Shown here piece by piece: positions 9,205 to 18,330 of a stretch of DNA of 34,193 nt (the stretch's first letter is position 1; every line of letters begins with the position of its first letter). The DNA lies in the NCBI GenBank assembly GCA_902794835.1, contig CADBIO010000023.1:1-34193 (forward strand). The letters are read 5' to 3'. The translations under genes were made by a program, and so were the position numbers. The notes beneath the pieces are model-generated. The model was not told the origin of the DNA and ran no database searches. It saw nothing but the letters and a program-made list of their open reading frames with translations. The DNA comes from an uncultured Erysipelotrichaceae bacterium. GTDB lineage: Bacteria > Bacillota_I > Bacilli_A > RFN20 > CAG-826.

Positions 9205-11004
9205 ATGAAAAAGAATCTTTTGTTTTATTTCTCCTTCTTGCTTCCTCTTTCGGGAGTCAATGTTGCTGGCCCTCAGATGGTAAAGGCTGCCACCCCAAAT
9301 GTCACTTATGAGACTTATCTTAACAAGAATATCGTAAATCCAACTTCTCTTACCTATGGACCGGCACTGATTTTAAATCCAAAGACATTAAATGATTTTA
9401 CGAATGTCGATGTGCACGCCAGCTTCTATGACGTTATTTTAGAAACAGACAATAACCTGAATCTGACCTACGAAGGCACAAAATATAACTTAACGGAGAT
9501 CTTAGATACCTACGTGAAAGGAAAATATGTTCCGGTGGTAAGAATCACAGACAGCAACGTGGAACGTTTCCTTTCGTGGTGGAATAACGAATACCGTTAC
9601 TACGATATGATGGTCGTCTCTTCTTCTCTTGACGCCATTGGCAAAATCTATCAAGATTCCAATGCCTATCTTTTGAATTCTGTTTATGATATGACTTCCA
9701 TTACTTTGCCTTCCTCACGTTTTGCTAATTGGCAATATGTAAGAGACGCCAATAAAGTAGGAGCCAACACCTTATTGCTCAACGGCGATGATCCGAATAT
9801 CTCTATCACCGCCGAATATTGTCAAGCCATGGCAAAGGTAGCCTGGGCAATGACGGATTCTTCTTTGGAAGACGCCAAAGCGTTAACCGATGGCTGTTAT
9901 GGGATTGTAAGCGACCACCCTGCAGAAACCATCTCCACTTTAAAAATCTTCGATGAAAGTGGTTGGGCTTCTCCTCAACATCTTGCTGCCCATCGTGGAA
10001 TTACGACTTATTGCAATGAAAATTCCATCACGGCTTGCTTAGCTGCTTATAGCGAGGGCGCCTCTCATATCGAAGTGGACCTTCAAGTCTGCAAAGATGA
10101 AGAGATTTTGCTTTGCCATAATTCGCAAACCAATGGGACCTCTACTAAGAGCGGTTGGTATTTTGTAAACACGACTTCAACGGCTATGTCGGGGGCAACC
10201 TTAAATGATTATAATGAGCGTTATGGAGAAACTTATCCGTCCCTCAGACAATTGATCAAAGAGGTTATGCATGCCGATTTGATCTGTTTGTTGGAATTGA
10301 AATTTGATGGCTGTTCCGACAAAGCTTTGAATGAATTGCATTGCATCGAAAACTTCAAACGGATCATCGATGAGACCCCGGATTTCTATGGTCACTTCTT
10401 CGCGATCACTTTCTACGCTCCATTAGCGGAAAAGATGAAAGAATTAATGCCAGAGATTCCTCTTGGCTACATCGGTGGGGCACGTTCTGGCTATGAATCG
10501 TTAAACAATCTCCCTGCCTGGGGGAATGGAGGAGGACATGTGGCGATGACAGAATATGCCAACAAAGTGAAGTTCCTCCGCCATTACAATATCGGTTTAG
10601 ATGAAAATCATGATCAAAAGACGAATGCTGGGGATTATTATTGTGATGTGACTGGTGAATTCTATTTAGCCCGTGGTTTTGTTCAAAACACCTGGACTTA
10701 TGAAAACGACGTCCATTTCGGGATGAAATCGATGATTGCCACGACGAATGCTGCCGATCTTTGTCACGCTTATCTTAAAGATATCGAAAACCATGAAATT
10801 ACGATGAGCGCTTCCGCTTATGAAAGTGGGAAACTTGTCGTTCAAACCACATCCTATAATGGTTGGCAAAGCGAGAGAGAATGCCAAATCAAAGAAATCT
10901 CTCGCGAAGGGTCTGTTGCCTATGCCACCTTATATGCGACCCAAACTGGGGCGAAAACTTCTTATGGAAGATATTCGAAAATTGTGAAAATCAACATTCA
11001 ATGA
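9205..11004 (+). CDS. secreted glycerophosphodiester phosphodiesterase with two GDPD barrels
   Basis: A 599-residue exported protein (signal peptide about residues 1-29, no lipobox) with strong ribosome site GGGGAG. The C-terminal half is a complete GDPD barrel: HRG at 263-265, EN at 272-273, E290 and D292 in EVDLQ, and H305 match the metal-binding and catalytic residues, and the barrel closes near 530 with an IATTNAADL strand. The N-terminal half (about 45-250) looks like a second, degenerate GDPD barrel: it keeps ILETDNNLNL-like and WAMTDSSLEDAKAL...GIVSDHP-like strands but lacks the HRG signature. GDPDs split glycerophosphodiesters into glycerol-3-phosphate and an alcohol. In this operon a glycerophosphate-containing glycan is a likely substrate, which is inference. 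No membrane anchor is visible, so it is either free or wall-associated. Confidence 0.9.
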   Translation: MKKNLLFYFSFLLPLSGVNVAGPQMVKAATPNVTYETYLNKNIVNPTSLTYGPALILNPKTLNDFTNVDVHASFYDVILETDNNLNLTYEGTKYNLTEILDTYVKGKYVPVVRITDSNVERFLSWWNNEYRYYDMMVVSSSLDAIGKIYQDSNAYLLNSVYDMTSITLPSSRFANWQYVRDANKVGANTLLLNGDDPNISITAEYCQAMAKVAWAMTDSSLEDAKALTDGCYGIVSDHPAETISTLKIFDESGWASPQHLAAHRGITTYCNENSITACLAAYSEGASHIEVDLQVCKDEEILLCHNSQTNGTSTKSGWYFVNTTSTAMSGATLNDYNERYGETYPSLRQLIKEVMHADLICLLELKFDGCSDKALNELHCIENFKRIIDETPDFYGHFFAITFYAPLAEKMKELMPEIPLGYIGGARSGYESLNNLPAWGNGGGHVAMTEYANKVKFLRHYNIGLDENHDQKTNAGDYYCDVTGEFYLARGFVQNTWTYENDVHFGMKSMIATTNAADLCHAYLKDIENHEITMSASAYESGKLVVQTTSYNGWQSERECQIKEISREGSVAYATLYATQTGAKTSYGRYSKIVKINIQ

Positions 11005-11016
11005 CAAGGAGGAAGA

Positions 11017-13017
11017 ATGATGAAAAAACTATTTAACCGATTTTTGATGCTGAGTACGATTACGTTTTTGTCCGCCTGTAATGGAGCGGGAGGAGGAACA
11101 CAGTCCTCTGAGGAATCAGACAGCGTCGCCTCAAACACATCGGAAGAAATTAATCCTAATATCACCGATCAAGATTCGTTGAATTACGCCTTCAGCGGAG
11201 TTTATACCAATGGCGAAGTCAAAGACGCCGCGAATGGATTCAATTCTGTTTCTGATATTCGTTCGATGAAGGCGTTTAATACGGGCAAATATGTCGGTCG
11301 TTTTACTTCTACCTCGAACAGAGAAGATGTGAAACTAGAACTTTATAACGATCACGCGATGCGTTTTGTGAATGTTTCTAATGGTTATGTGTTCTCGCTT
11401 CCATTTAATGAAGTTGCAGTGGATTACAGCATCGCCAAACAACGCACGACCATGACCTTTGGGGATTCCATCTTAAACGTCTCTTTTGAATCCGGAAACC
11501 CATACACGTCCCTCTCCACTCCATGGTATACCTATGGCGAAGAATGGCTCATGCGTTACCTCTTAAGAGATGAATTCATTGGCAAAAACGGTTTGCAACG
11601 TACTGTTCCTTGCAAATATAGCTTTACTCCATCCAACCCATTCGGCGACCTTGAATTCAAAGACGGGTATGACGTGTATTTCTTTGGTGTCAAGATTGCT
11701 GGGGACGACAATAATCAGATTGAAAGACCTTATTACAATATTGGCATCGTCCGTGTGAAAAGCGATCCAAAGAACTTCTGCCTCTTTGTCATGAAATCCA
11801 AGACAGAGCAAAGCAAATTGATGGAAGACATCGTTACTAGCTATTCCCGTATCACCTCCAAAGGAACCGCGCGTAACTATTTCCATTCTCATGCGGCCAA
11901 AGAATGTGAATATTGGGATGAAGACACGAAAGCTTTATTCAAAAAGTTAACCACGACCGAATATGTCAACTGGGGCGTCTTCTCTTATTCGATGCCAGGC
12001 GAAGAAAACGCGATGGAACCAGGGCATGGAAATTATGATTCTTATTATGAATGGTCCAAGACAGTTCGCGATGACATTCAGCAGAAGTGGAACCACAATT
12101 TTGAAATCTACCCAACTTATAACCATTTAATCACCCGTTTCCCAATCCAAATGGCAACCGCTTTAGCTGGTGGCACAGGGACCGATGGCAAACCAGTTTT
12201 GCAATTTACCCTTCAATTCACCACCAACAACAACATCGTTGCTGACAATATCACCCCGATGTTTGACATCATGCGTGGCAAACATGACGCAAGATTCCGT
12301 CAATTCGCCAAAGACATGAAAGCCTATGGCAAACCCATCTTGATCCGTTTGAATAACGAAATGAACACGGACTGGACTTCTTATTGCGGCATGATGACCT
12401 TGCTTGATCCAGATATCTTCGTGATGACTTGGAGAAGGCTTTATGACATCTGTGTCGAAGAAGGCTGCACCAACCTCATCTGGATTTGGAACCCAATTTC
12501 CGTCAGTGCTCCATATTCTTCTTGGGGCGAAGACCTTTGCTACTTCCCAGGAATTGACTATGTTCAATTACTCGGTGGAACGGCTTATGAATTCAACAAC
12601 TATGCCAAAGAACAATCTGCTTCTAGCATCAAATCCTTCAAGAGTCTCTATACTGACTTGTATAAGAAGAACAGCCGTACTTTCGATACGGAATGGAAAT
12701 TGATTATTTCTGAATTTGCCTGCGGATCTGGCGGTGAAACGACCGGGGAGCTTGGCAGAAATAGAGATACTCAAGCTCAATGGGTCAAAGATATGTGGAG
12801 CGAAATCAACGCTAAAGTTCAAGCGGAATACGTCAAACAAATCCGTGGAGCCGTCTGGTTTAACGCCAACGACTATTCTGGCAACAAGATCATGAACCGT
12901 CTCCAAATCGTCAGCCGTCCAACCACGCCAAGCGAGGATTACAGTGACCTTTCTGCGACCATCGAAGCCTTTAGACAGGGCTTTGCCGATCAAGATGCCA
13001 GATTAGGCAATAAATAA
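11017..13017 (+). CDS. GH26-like glycoside hydrolase lipoprotein (beta-mannanase-type)
   Basis: A 666-residue lipoprotein (LSAC, Cys21; AGGAGG six bases upstream). An alternative start at 11020 drops one Met. After a Ser/Glu-rich linker, residues about 45-290 form a beta-rich domain I do not recognise, perhaps substrate-binding. The catalytic barrel follows from about 310. LIRLNNEMNTDW holds the likely acid/base Glu448 and LIISEFACG holds the likely nucleophile Glu566, the arrangement of GH26 (RPxHExN and xxEFG motifs). The usual HE is NE here, a deviation that may alter activity or specificity. It should act outside the membrane on polymer before import. Calling it a mannanase is a family-level guess; other GH26 members act on mixed-linkage glucan or xylan. 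Confidence 0.82.
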   Translation: MMKKLFNRFLMLSTITFLSACNGAGGGTQSSEESDSVASNTSEEINPNITDQDSLNYAFSGVYTNGEVKDAANGFNSVSDIRSMKAFNTGKYVGRFTSTSNREDVKLELYNDHAMRFVNVSNGYVFSLPFNEVAVDYSIAKQRTTMTFGDSILNVSFESGNPYTSLSTPWYTYGEEWLMRYLLRDEFIGKNGLQRTVPCKYSFTPSNPFGDLEFKDGYDVYFFGVKIAGDDNNQIERPYYNIGIVRVKSDPKNFCLFVMKSKTEQSKLMEDIVTSYSRITSKGTARNYFHSHAAKECEYWDEDTKALFKKLTTTEYVNWGVFSYSMPGEENAMEPGHGNYDSYYEWSKTVRDDIQQKWNHNFEIYPTYNHLITRFPIQMATALAGGTGTDGKPVLQFTLQFTTNNNIVADNITPMFDIMRGKHDARFRQFAKDMKAYGKPILIRLNNEMNTDWTSYCGMMTLLDPDIFVMTWRRLYDICVEEGCTNLIWIWNPISVSAPYSSWGEDLCYFPGIDYVQLLGGTAYEFNNYAKEQSASSIKSFKSLYTDLYKKNSRTFDTEWKLIISEFACGSGGETTGELGRNRDTQAQWVKDMWSEINAKVQAEYVKQIRGAVWFNANDYSGNKIMNRLQIVSRPTTPSEDYSDLSATIEAFRQGFADQDARLGNK

Positions 13018-13037
13018 ATCATTTTCGAGAACGTCCT

Positions 13038-14225
13038 ATGTTTGACCAAGATCATTATCTGAAGCTCTATACGGAAGAGCTGGAACGTTATTGCATTCCT
13101 TTTTGGCTGGAACACGGCCAAGATCAGGAATATGGCGGTCTTCTCAATTGCCTAGATAGAAAAGGGGAAGTCTATTCCTTGGACAAAAGTGTCTGGATGC
13201 AAGGGAGATGCGCCTATATGTATTCGCATCTATATAACACCTTCAAGCAAGACCCTCGATATTTGGATTTAGCGAGGTCGTGTATCGATTTTCTGAATGC
13301 TCATTGTTTCGATAAAGATGGCAGGATGTATTTTACCGTCACCCGCGATGGCAAACCATTAAGAAAGAGAAGATATTATTTTTCTGAGACTTTCTATATC
13401 ATGGCCAACATCGAATATTATGGGGCGACCAAAGAGCCATCTTACTTAGCCGCGGCACGTAAGGTATATGACATGACTTATGCCATTTATCAAGACCCGA
13501 AAAACGACCCGTTCCAGATTTTTCCGAAAGTCTATCCTGAAACGAGAAATCTTAAAGCCCAAGGGCCAAGCATGATTTTCCTTAACGTCACATCGATCAT
13601 GCGTCAATTCGATCCAGAACGCACCTCCTTATACAACGAGCACATCGACGAATGCATTGCTGAGATCAAAAAACACAATTTCCCAGAGATGCACGCCCAA
13701 CTGGAATCGATTACCCAAGACAACCGTCCTTTCTTGGACTCTTCCGAAGCGCGGATCATCAATCCAGGGCACGATTTAGAATGTGCCTACTTCTTAGCGG
13801 AAGAGGCTCAATATCGGAACGATAAAAACCTTTTATCATTCGCCGAATCTGTCTTCCGTGACGCCATCAAAAATGGTTGGGACGAAGAATATCAAGGCAT
13901 CCTTTATTTTGTCGATTGCCTTGGCAAACCAGTCGAAGCTTATGAGCACGATATGAAGCTGTGGTGGCCTCATAATGAAGGAATCAACGCCTCTTTGCTG
14001 CTTTATCACCTCACTAAAGATCCATTCTATCTGGAATGGTTTATCAAGATTACAGACTATGCCTTTACGCATTTCACCGATCACGAATATGGAGAATGGT
14101 ATGGCTATTTAAGACGAGATGGCAAAGTTACCGAACCTCCATGCAAAGGGCACACTTACAAAGGCCCATTCCACGTCATGAGATGTCTGAACAACACAGT
14201 TCAGCTTTTAAAGAAAGGGGTCTAG
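13038..14225 (+). CDS. AGE/RenBP-family sugar epimerase (N-acylglucosamine 2-epimerase-like)
   Basis: A 395-residue cytoplasmic (alpha/alpha)6-barrel protein, the usual length for this family. The N-terminus GGLLNCLDRKGEVY...SVWMQGR is close to the RenBP/AGE signature. Conserved histidines are visible at 245 (NPGHDLECAYF), 312 (WWPHNEG) and 379 (YKGPFHVMR), which fits the catalytic histidine pair plus a pocket residue. The family interconverts C2 epimers: GlcNAc/ManNAc in AGE proper, or mannobiose/cellobiose and mannose/fructose in relatives. With a GH26-like enzyme upstream, mannobiose epimerisation is an alternative to a HexNAc substrate. It has no good ribosome site and starts 20 bases after the previous stop. 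Confidence 0.9.
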   Translation: MFDQDHYLKLYTEELERYCIPFWLEHGQDQEYGGLLNCLDRKGEVYSLDKSVWMQGRCAYMYSHLYNTFKQDPRYLDLARSCIDFLNAHCFDKDGRMYFTVTRDGKPLRKRRYYFSETFYIMANIEYYGATKEPSYLAAARKVYDMTYAIYQDPKNDPFQIFPKVYPETRNLKAQGPSMIFLNVTSIMRQFDPERTSLYNEHIDECIAEIKKHNFPEMHAQLESITQDNRPFLDSSEARIINPGHDLECAYFLAEEAQYRNDKNLLSFAESVFRDAIKNGWDEEYQGILYFVDCLGKPVEAYEHDMKLWWPHNEGINASLLLYHLTKDPFYLEWFIKITDYAFTHFTDHEYGEWYGYLRRDGKVTEPPCKGHTYKGPFHVMRCLNNTVQLLKKGV

Positions 14226-14228
14226 TCT

Positions 14229-15623
14229 ATGAAAACGCCAAAACATCGCCTTTTGCTGCTTGTTTTAAGCACGCTCCTTCTATCTTCTTGCGCTGGCAAT
14301 AACAACAACGAGTCACCGACAAGTGAAGAAGTGCCATCCATTAGCCAAGAAACAACTTCTGAAGAAACGGTCTCTCCACGTTTTAAAGCCGATTTTGCCT
14401 TCAGCAAATTCAAAGATGGCGGTACCGAGATTTCAGAGACGATTGTCGATGGTTTGACGCACTATACCCACACGATGACCAAAGAGAACGACAACAAAGT
14501 TCAAGTGCATTCTTTGGAAGTAGACCTTTCGAAGGTGGCCATTGATGCTGGCACGGCAAAAAACGCCTCAATCAAATTCAATAACACCAAGAACGTCCCT
14601 TATCAATCTGCCTTGGATATGGAAGAGAAGACAGGGAAGACCGTCTATGCTTCGTTAAATGCCGATTTCTTTGGCAGTCAAGTCGTCAACGCTTTCGTCA
14701 AAGACGGATATGTAGTTAAAAGTTCTCATAACGATAACGGGAATTATGATTACACCAATTCTAGTTCAGACGTTCCGGCTTCCTATCCAATGCTTTTTGG
14801 CATTAAAAATGGAGTGGCGCAGGTCGCTCCAATTCTTTCCAATGATGGCAAGGATCCAAAAGAGGCCGCAAATAAAAAACGTTATATTCAGGCGTCTTTG
14901 AATTATTCCATCAAATTAGGATCTCGTTCGATTGAGACAAATAACAACATCCGTTTGTCTTCGGAAGCCATCCGTATCGCCGCGAACGATTCTTATTTTG
15001 ATTTGGATATTTCCAAAGGATTGAACCGCGCCTCGGTTACGGCTGCTGAATCCGTCACGGCGGTGACAAAATTGCCTGCCCCAGCGACAGACCACATTTA
15101 TCTCATTTTCGGGAACCAAGATAGTGCAGGCCTTTCTTTTGCTGGAAAGATTGGCGTCGGCAACACCCTATCCATCACAGTTCATTCTCCAGATGGAATT
15201 TGGGACGGCGCAGAAACGATTCTTGGCTGTCGTCAAGAAATCATTAGAGACAACGAAATCGTATCCACGGTATCGTTAGAAAACACGAATGGCTGTCAGA
15301 ATGTGGAAGTTCCTAGAAGCGCCGTAGGCGTGCGAGAAGACGGAACGGTTGTCATTTATGCCGTCGAATCCCTTTATTATGGAAAAAAGAGCACCTCGGA
15401 AGAAGATCCTCATGGTGTTTCTTTGCCTGAGCTTGCCGAATACATGTCTTATAACAATATTCTCAATGGAGCAAATTTCGATGGCGGGGGATCGACTCAA
15501 ATGGTGCTGAAAAAGGCACGTGACGCCACTCCTAAAGTGGTTGTCCGCTCCAGCGACACTGGTTCTTCGGAGCCCTTAAACACCCGAGCCGTGATGAACG
15601 CCATCTTAGTTAGAAGCAAATAA
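14229..15623 (+). CDS. lipoprotein with phosphodiester glycosidase (NAGPA/DUF2233-type) domain
   Basis: A 464-residue lipoprotein (LSSC, Cys21) with a Ser/Thr/Glu-rich linker to about residue 50. The rest resembles the phosphodiester-glycosidase domain found in the mammalian uncovering enzyme NAGPA and many bacterial proteins. ASLNADFF (about 140) matches the conserved NxxFF strand, and NFDGGGSTQM (416-425) is the family's hallmark DGGGS motif, followed by RAVMNAILV at the C-terminus. The known reaction removes a sugar (GlcNAc in NAGPA) from a sugar-1-phosphate diester. It starts three bases after the epimerase stop. Next to a GDPD enzyme it implies a substrate with phosphodiester-linked sugars; that link is inferred from context. 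Confidence 0.88.
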   Translation: MKTPKHRLLLLVLSTLLLSSCAGNNNNESPTSEEVPSISQETTSEETVSPRFKADFAFSKFKDGGTEISETIVDGLTHYTHTMTKENDNKVQVHSLEVDLSKVAIDAGTAKNASIKFNNTKNVPYQSALDMEEKTGKTVYASLNADFFGSQVVNAFVKDGYVVKSSHNDNGNYDYTNSSSDVPASYPMLFGIKNGVAQVAPILSNDGKDPKEAANKKRYIQASLNYSIKLGSRSIETNNNIRLSSEAIRIAANDSYFDLDISKGLNRASVTAAESVTAVTKLPAPATDHIYLIFGNQDSAGLSFAGKIGVGNTLSITVHSPDGIWDGAETILGCRQEIIRDNEIVSTVSLENTNGCQNVEVPRSAVGVREDGTVVIYAVESLYYGKKSTSEEDPHGVSLPELAEYMSYNNILNGANFDGGGSTQMVLKKARDATPKVVVRSSDTGSSEPLNTRAVMNAILVRSK

Positions 15624-15626
15624 CGA

Positions 15627-16716
15627 ATGGAAATCAATCAAGCAGATCATAACATGGCAATCAAAGACGAGCCTGAACAATCGGGGATCGTCTATTACGA
15701 CGCCAAAGACAGCGCTCTTTTCGGTCTCTATGGAATCGACGATAAAAAAGAGAATGGGTATCCTCGTTTTAATGCCAAAGAAAGAGAATTGATCTCTAAG
15801 GTATCTAAAGACGTGGAATTTCTTTCCTACCATTCCGCGGGAATTCAACTGAAATTTGAGACAGATTCCTCGCAGATCTATTTCAAAGCAACCAACCAAA
15901 AGCCTTCGGATATGGACAATCTTTCTAACATCGCCCAATCGGGGATTGCTCTTTATTCTTTTGATGAAAAAGAGAATTGTTATTTCCTCCAAGGGGTGAC
16001 GCGCTTCTCTCCTAAAGCATCTTCTTACAATGTGCCGATGTTAAATTTCCCTCAAAGCCCTCGAAAAAATAGGAAATATGTTGCCTATCTTCCATCCTAT
16101 ATGGGGGTGGTCTCTTTGGAAGTTGGGCTTGAAAAGGGTGCGAAGGTAAAACCTGTCGGTTTCTCCCCAAAGAATTGGAATTTATGGCACCAGCATCACG
16201 CAAGGATGTGCAACTTCACAGCCAGGAGAAAATTATACGAATATGATTTCTCGATCCTTGGATCTCGAAGTCTTGAATTTCGGTTTCTCTGGCAGTGCCA
16301 TGATGGAACCAGAAACCGCCACCATTCTTAGCCAGCGAAATCTCGATCTTCTTCTTATCGATGCCGAACCGAATGCAGGAATGGATTGGAAATTAAAAGA
16401 ACGGTTAGAGCCGTTTCTTGATATCTATTTTGAAAAATGCCCTAAAACTCCGGTGATCTTAGCGTCAAGAACCTACTTAGGAATGGACTTTTATGAGCAA
16501 GAAGATGTTATTGAAAGGCGGGAGTTTTACAGGGGATTTTTGAAAAAAGAATGCGAAAAATATGCGGAAAAAGGATATCGCATTTCTTTTATTGACGGAT
16601 TAAAAATCGTGCCAATCGATAAGGCTGAATTTTCCATTGATGGGCTTCACCCAGATTCCTATGCCTTAGCATTAATTGCGGAAGCCTACATAAAAAAGAT
16701 AAAGGAGTTTTTATGA
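15627..16716 (+). pseudogene. SGNH/GDSL-type esterase, frameshifted
   Basis: Two reading frames together make one SGNH hydrolase of about 362 residues. The first (from 15627) gives an N-terminal beta-sandwich of about 175 residues like the GxDLY-type domain of these esterases (LFGLYGIDD). The second carries the catalytic part: GIYGTSITQGC with the Ser codon at 16192-16194, NFGFSGSAMM, and the C-terminal DGLH with Asp (16639) and His (16648). The join needs removal of one base, most simply from the CCCC run at 16165-16168, giving ...GFSQRIGIYGTS. As written translation runs out of frame to 16331 and loses the active site. The enzyme would remove acyl esters from sugars, preparing substrate for the other hydrolases. 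It has no signal peptide. The start has no clear ribosome site, three bases after the previous stop. Confidence 0.85.
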
Positions 16717-18221
16717 AAAAGATTGTTCTTGTCCCTTTAGATGAAAGACCAGTCAATTATCTCTATCCAAACCTCATTGGAGAAGGGGATTATGAGATTT
16801 GCCTGCCACCCCGCGAATATTTAGGCGATAAAAAGAAAGCAGGGGATGTCAAGAAAATCAGCGATTGGCTGGTAGAGAATAGCAAGGACGCGGATGTCGT
16901 CATTGTTTCTATCGATACCTTGATTTTCGGCGGCATCGTCCCATCGAGATTGCATCATGAGACTTATGAGACCCTGCATCAAAGAATTGCTGTCATTCCT
17001 CAAATCAAAAAGAACAATCCAAAGATGAAATTGTTTGGCTTTGAGCTGATCATGCGTTGCCCAGGATATAACAGCGCAGAGGAAGAGCCGGATTATTATG
17101 AAGAATATGGTTCAATGATCCATCGTTATGGAGAATGCCAGCACAAAGAAAGTCTCGGTTTGCTAACCGAAGAAGAGAAAGAAGAGTTTGCTAAACTCAA
17201 AGAAACTCTTCCTAAGGAATATTTAGATGATTATGTAAACCGCAGACATTTAAATACAGACTTGTTGTTAACCAACCTGGAATATGTGAAAGAAGGCGTT
17301 TTTGATTTCTTCATCGTTCCTCAAGATGATTCCACTGAATACGGGTTCACGATTTTGGATCAAATCAGAGTTAGAAAATATTTTGCCGACAACCATTTAG
17401 AAAAAGTCACCGCCATGTATCCAAGCGCGGATGACACAGGTTTAACCATGTTAGCCAGAGCCGTCTGCACCTTAAATGGGTACGCGCCGAAAATCTTTGT
17501 CAAATATGCTTCCGAGCACGGAGGAGAATGCATCCCATGGTTTGAAGACCGGGCGTTAGATAAGACGATGAATTATCAAATCTCTTCTGCCGGCGCAGAA
17601 CGGGTTTATTCCTTCGAAGAGGCGGATATTGTCTTGGGTGTCACGATGGTGGATGAGATGCTAGATTTCGATAATCCAAGATTCCACCAAGTCTATGAAG
17701 TTCAAAGAGACATCCCCGGTTTCATTTCTTTCTTGAAAGAAGCCCTTGCGAAAGGCAAAGTCGTAACCATTGGTGATAATGCGACCGCGAATGGGGCTGA
17801 CCATCTTGTCTTTGATGAGTTACATAAAGAAAATCTCCTTTATCAAATTCATGGCTACGCCGCATGGAACACATCTTCGAATACCTTAGGAACCTGCATT
17901 TGCCAGTCGATTCTCTATTATTTTTATCGTGACGAGAAAAAGAATCAGGAATTCTTGACGTATCGTTATTATGAAGATTGTGGCTATATGACTTATACCA
18001 GGGAAGAGGTGAGCAAGAATTATTTGCCTGACCTGGGTCTCAATTATTTCAAAGTCGATGGGAAACAAGGCAAAGTCCCGCCCATCATCAAAAAAGTTTT
18101 GATGAATTATATGGCGGAGAATTATCCCGAAGTCGCTGCCAAAGTTTCGGACATTCACGTAAGACAGCCTTGGGAAAGAATGTTCGAAACCGAATTAAAA
18201 ATCGATTTCAAAGACGAATAA
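16713..18221 (+). CDS. DUF4127 family protein
   Basis: A 502-residue protein matching the DUF4127 pattern: the N-terminal LVPLDERPVNYLYPNLI, then VIVSIDTLIFGGIVPSR (about 66-82), IVPQDDSTEYG (about 202-212) and GDNATANGADHLV (about 351-363). No signal peptide or membrane segment is visible, so it is probably cytoplasmic. The biochemical activity is not known to me; the acidic patches in loop motifs (DER, DDS, DNA) would fit a hydrolase. Its ATG overlaps the SGNH stop (ATGA) with AAAGGAG upstream, so the two are translationally coupled and likely act on the same sugar. It is the last gene of the operon. Confidence 0.85.
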   Translation: MKKIVLVPLDERPVNYLYPNLIGEGDYEICLPPREYLGDKKKAGDVKKISDWLVENSKDADVVIVSIDTLIFGGIVPSRLHHETYETLHQRIAVIPQIKKNNPKMKLFGFELIMRCPGYNSAEEEPDYYEEYGSMIHRYGECQHKESLGLLTEEEKEEFAKLKETLPKEYLDDYVNRRHLNTDLLLTNLEYVKEGVFDFFIVPQDDSTEYGFTILDQIRVRKYFADNHLEKVTAMYPSADDTGLTMLARAVCTLNGYAPKIFVKYASEHGGECIPWFEDRALDKTMNYQISSAGAERVYSFEEADIVLGVTMVDEMLDFDNPRFHQVYEVQRDIPGFISFLKEALAKGKVVTIGDNATANGADHLVFDELHKENLLYQIHGYAAWNTSSNTLGTCICQSILYYFYRDEKKNQEFLTYRYYEDCGYMTYTREEVSKNYLPDLGLNYFKVDGKQGKVPPIIKKVLMNYMAENYPEVAAKVSDIHVRQPWERMFETELKIDFKDE

Positions 18222-18330
18222 TAAAACAACGAATTTCAAAAATCGATATCAAAACATCGGTAGTTTTAACTTGTGTTTATTAAAAGATTGCATACAATTT
18301 AAATAGTCTGAAATCTAAGGAGGAACAGTT
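18222..18330 (+). promoter_or_regulatory. promoter and possible OhrR operator before the peroxidase gene
   Basis: A plausible promoter has TTGTGT (18271-18276), a 16-base spacer and TACAAT (18293-18298), followed by ribosome site AAGGAGGA (18317-18324). The -10 element is part of TACAATT, identical to one half of the OhrR operator (TACAATT-AATTGTA), but the second half (AAATAGT) is poor. Since an OhrR-type gene lies in the same operon, autoregulation here is reasonable but unproven. A weak AAAAC/GTTTT repeat at 18251-18267 is not a convincing terminator for the upstream operon. Confidence 0.45.

Noticed and set aside
12163-12993. Two open frames of 134-141 codons on the - strand under the GH26-like gene
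   Set aside because: They are antisense shadows of a well-supported gene, with no motif or ribosome site.
18251-18267. Terminator of the region A operon
   Set aside because: AAAAC/GTTTT gives a weak AT-rich stem with no T-tract after it.
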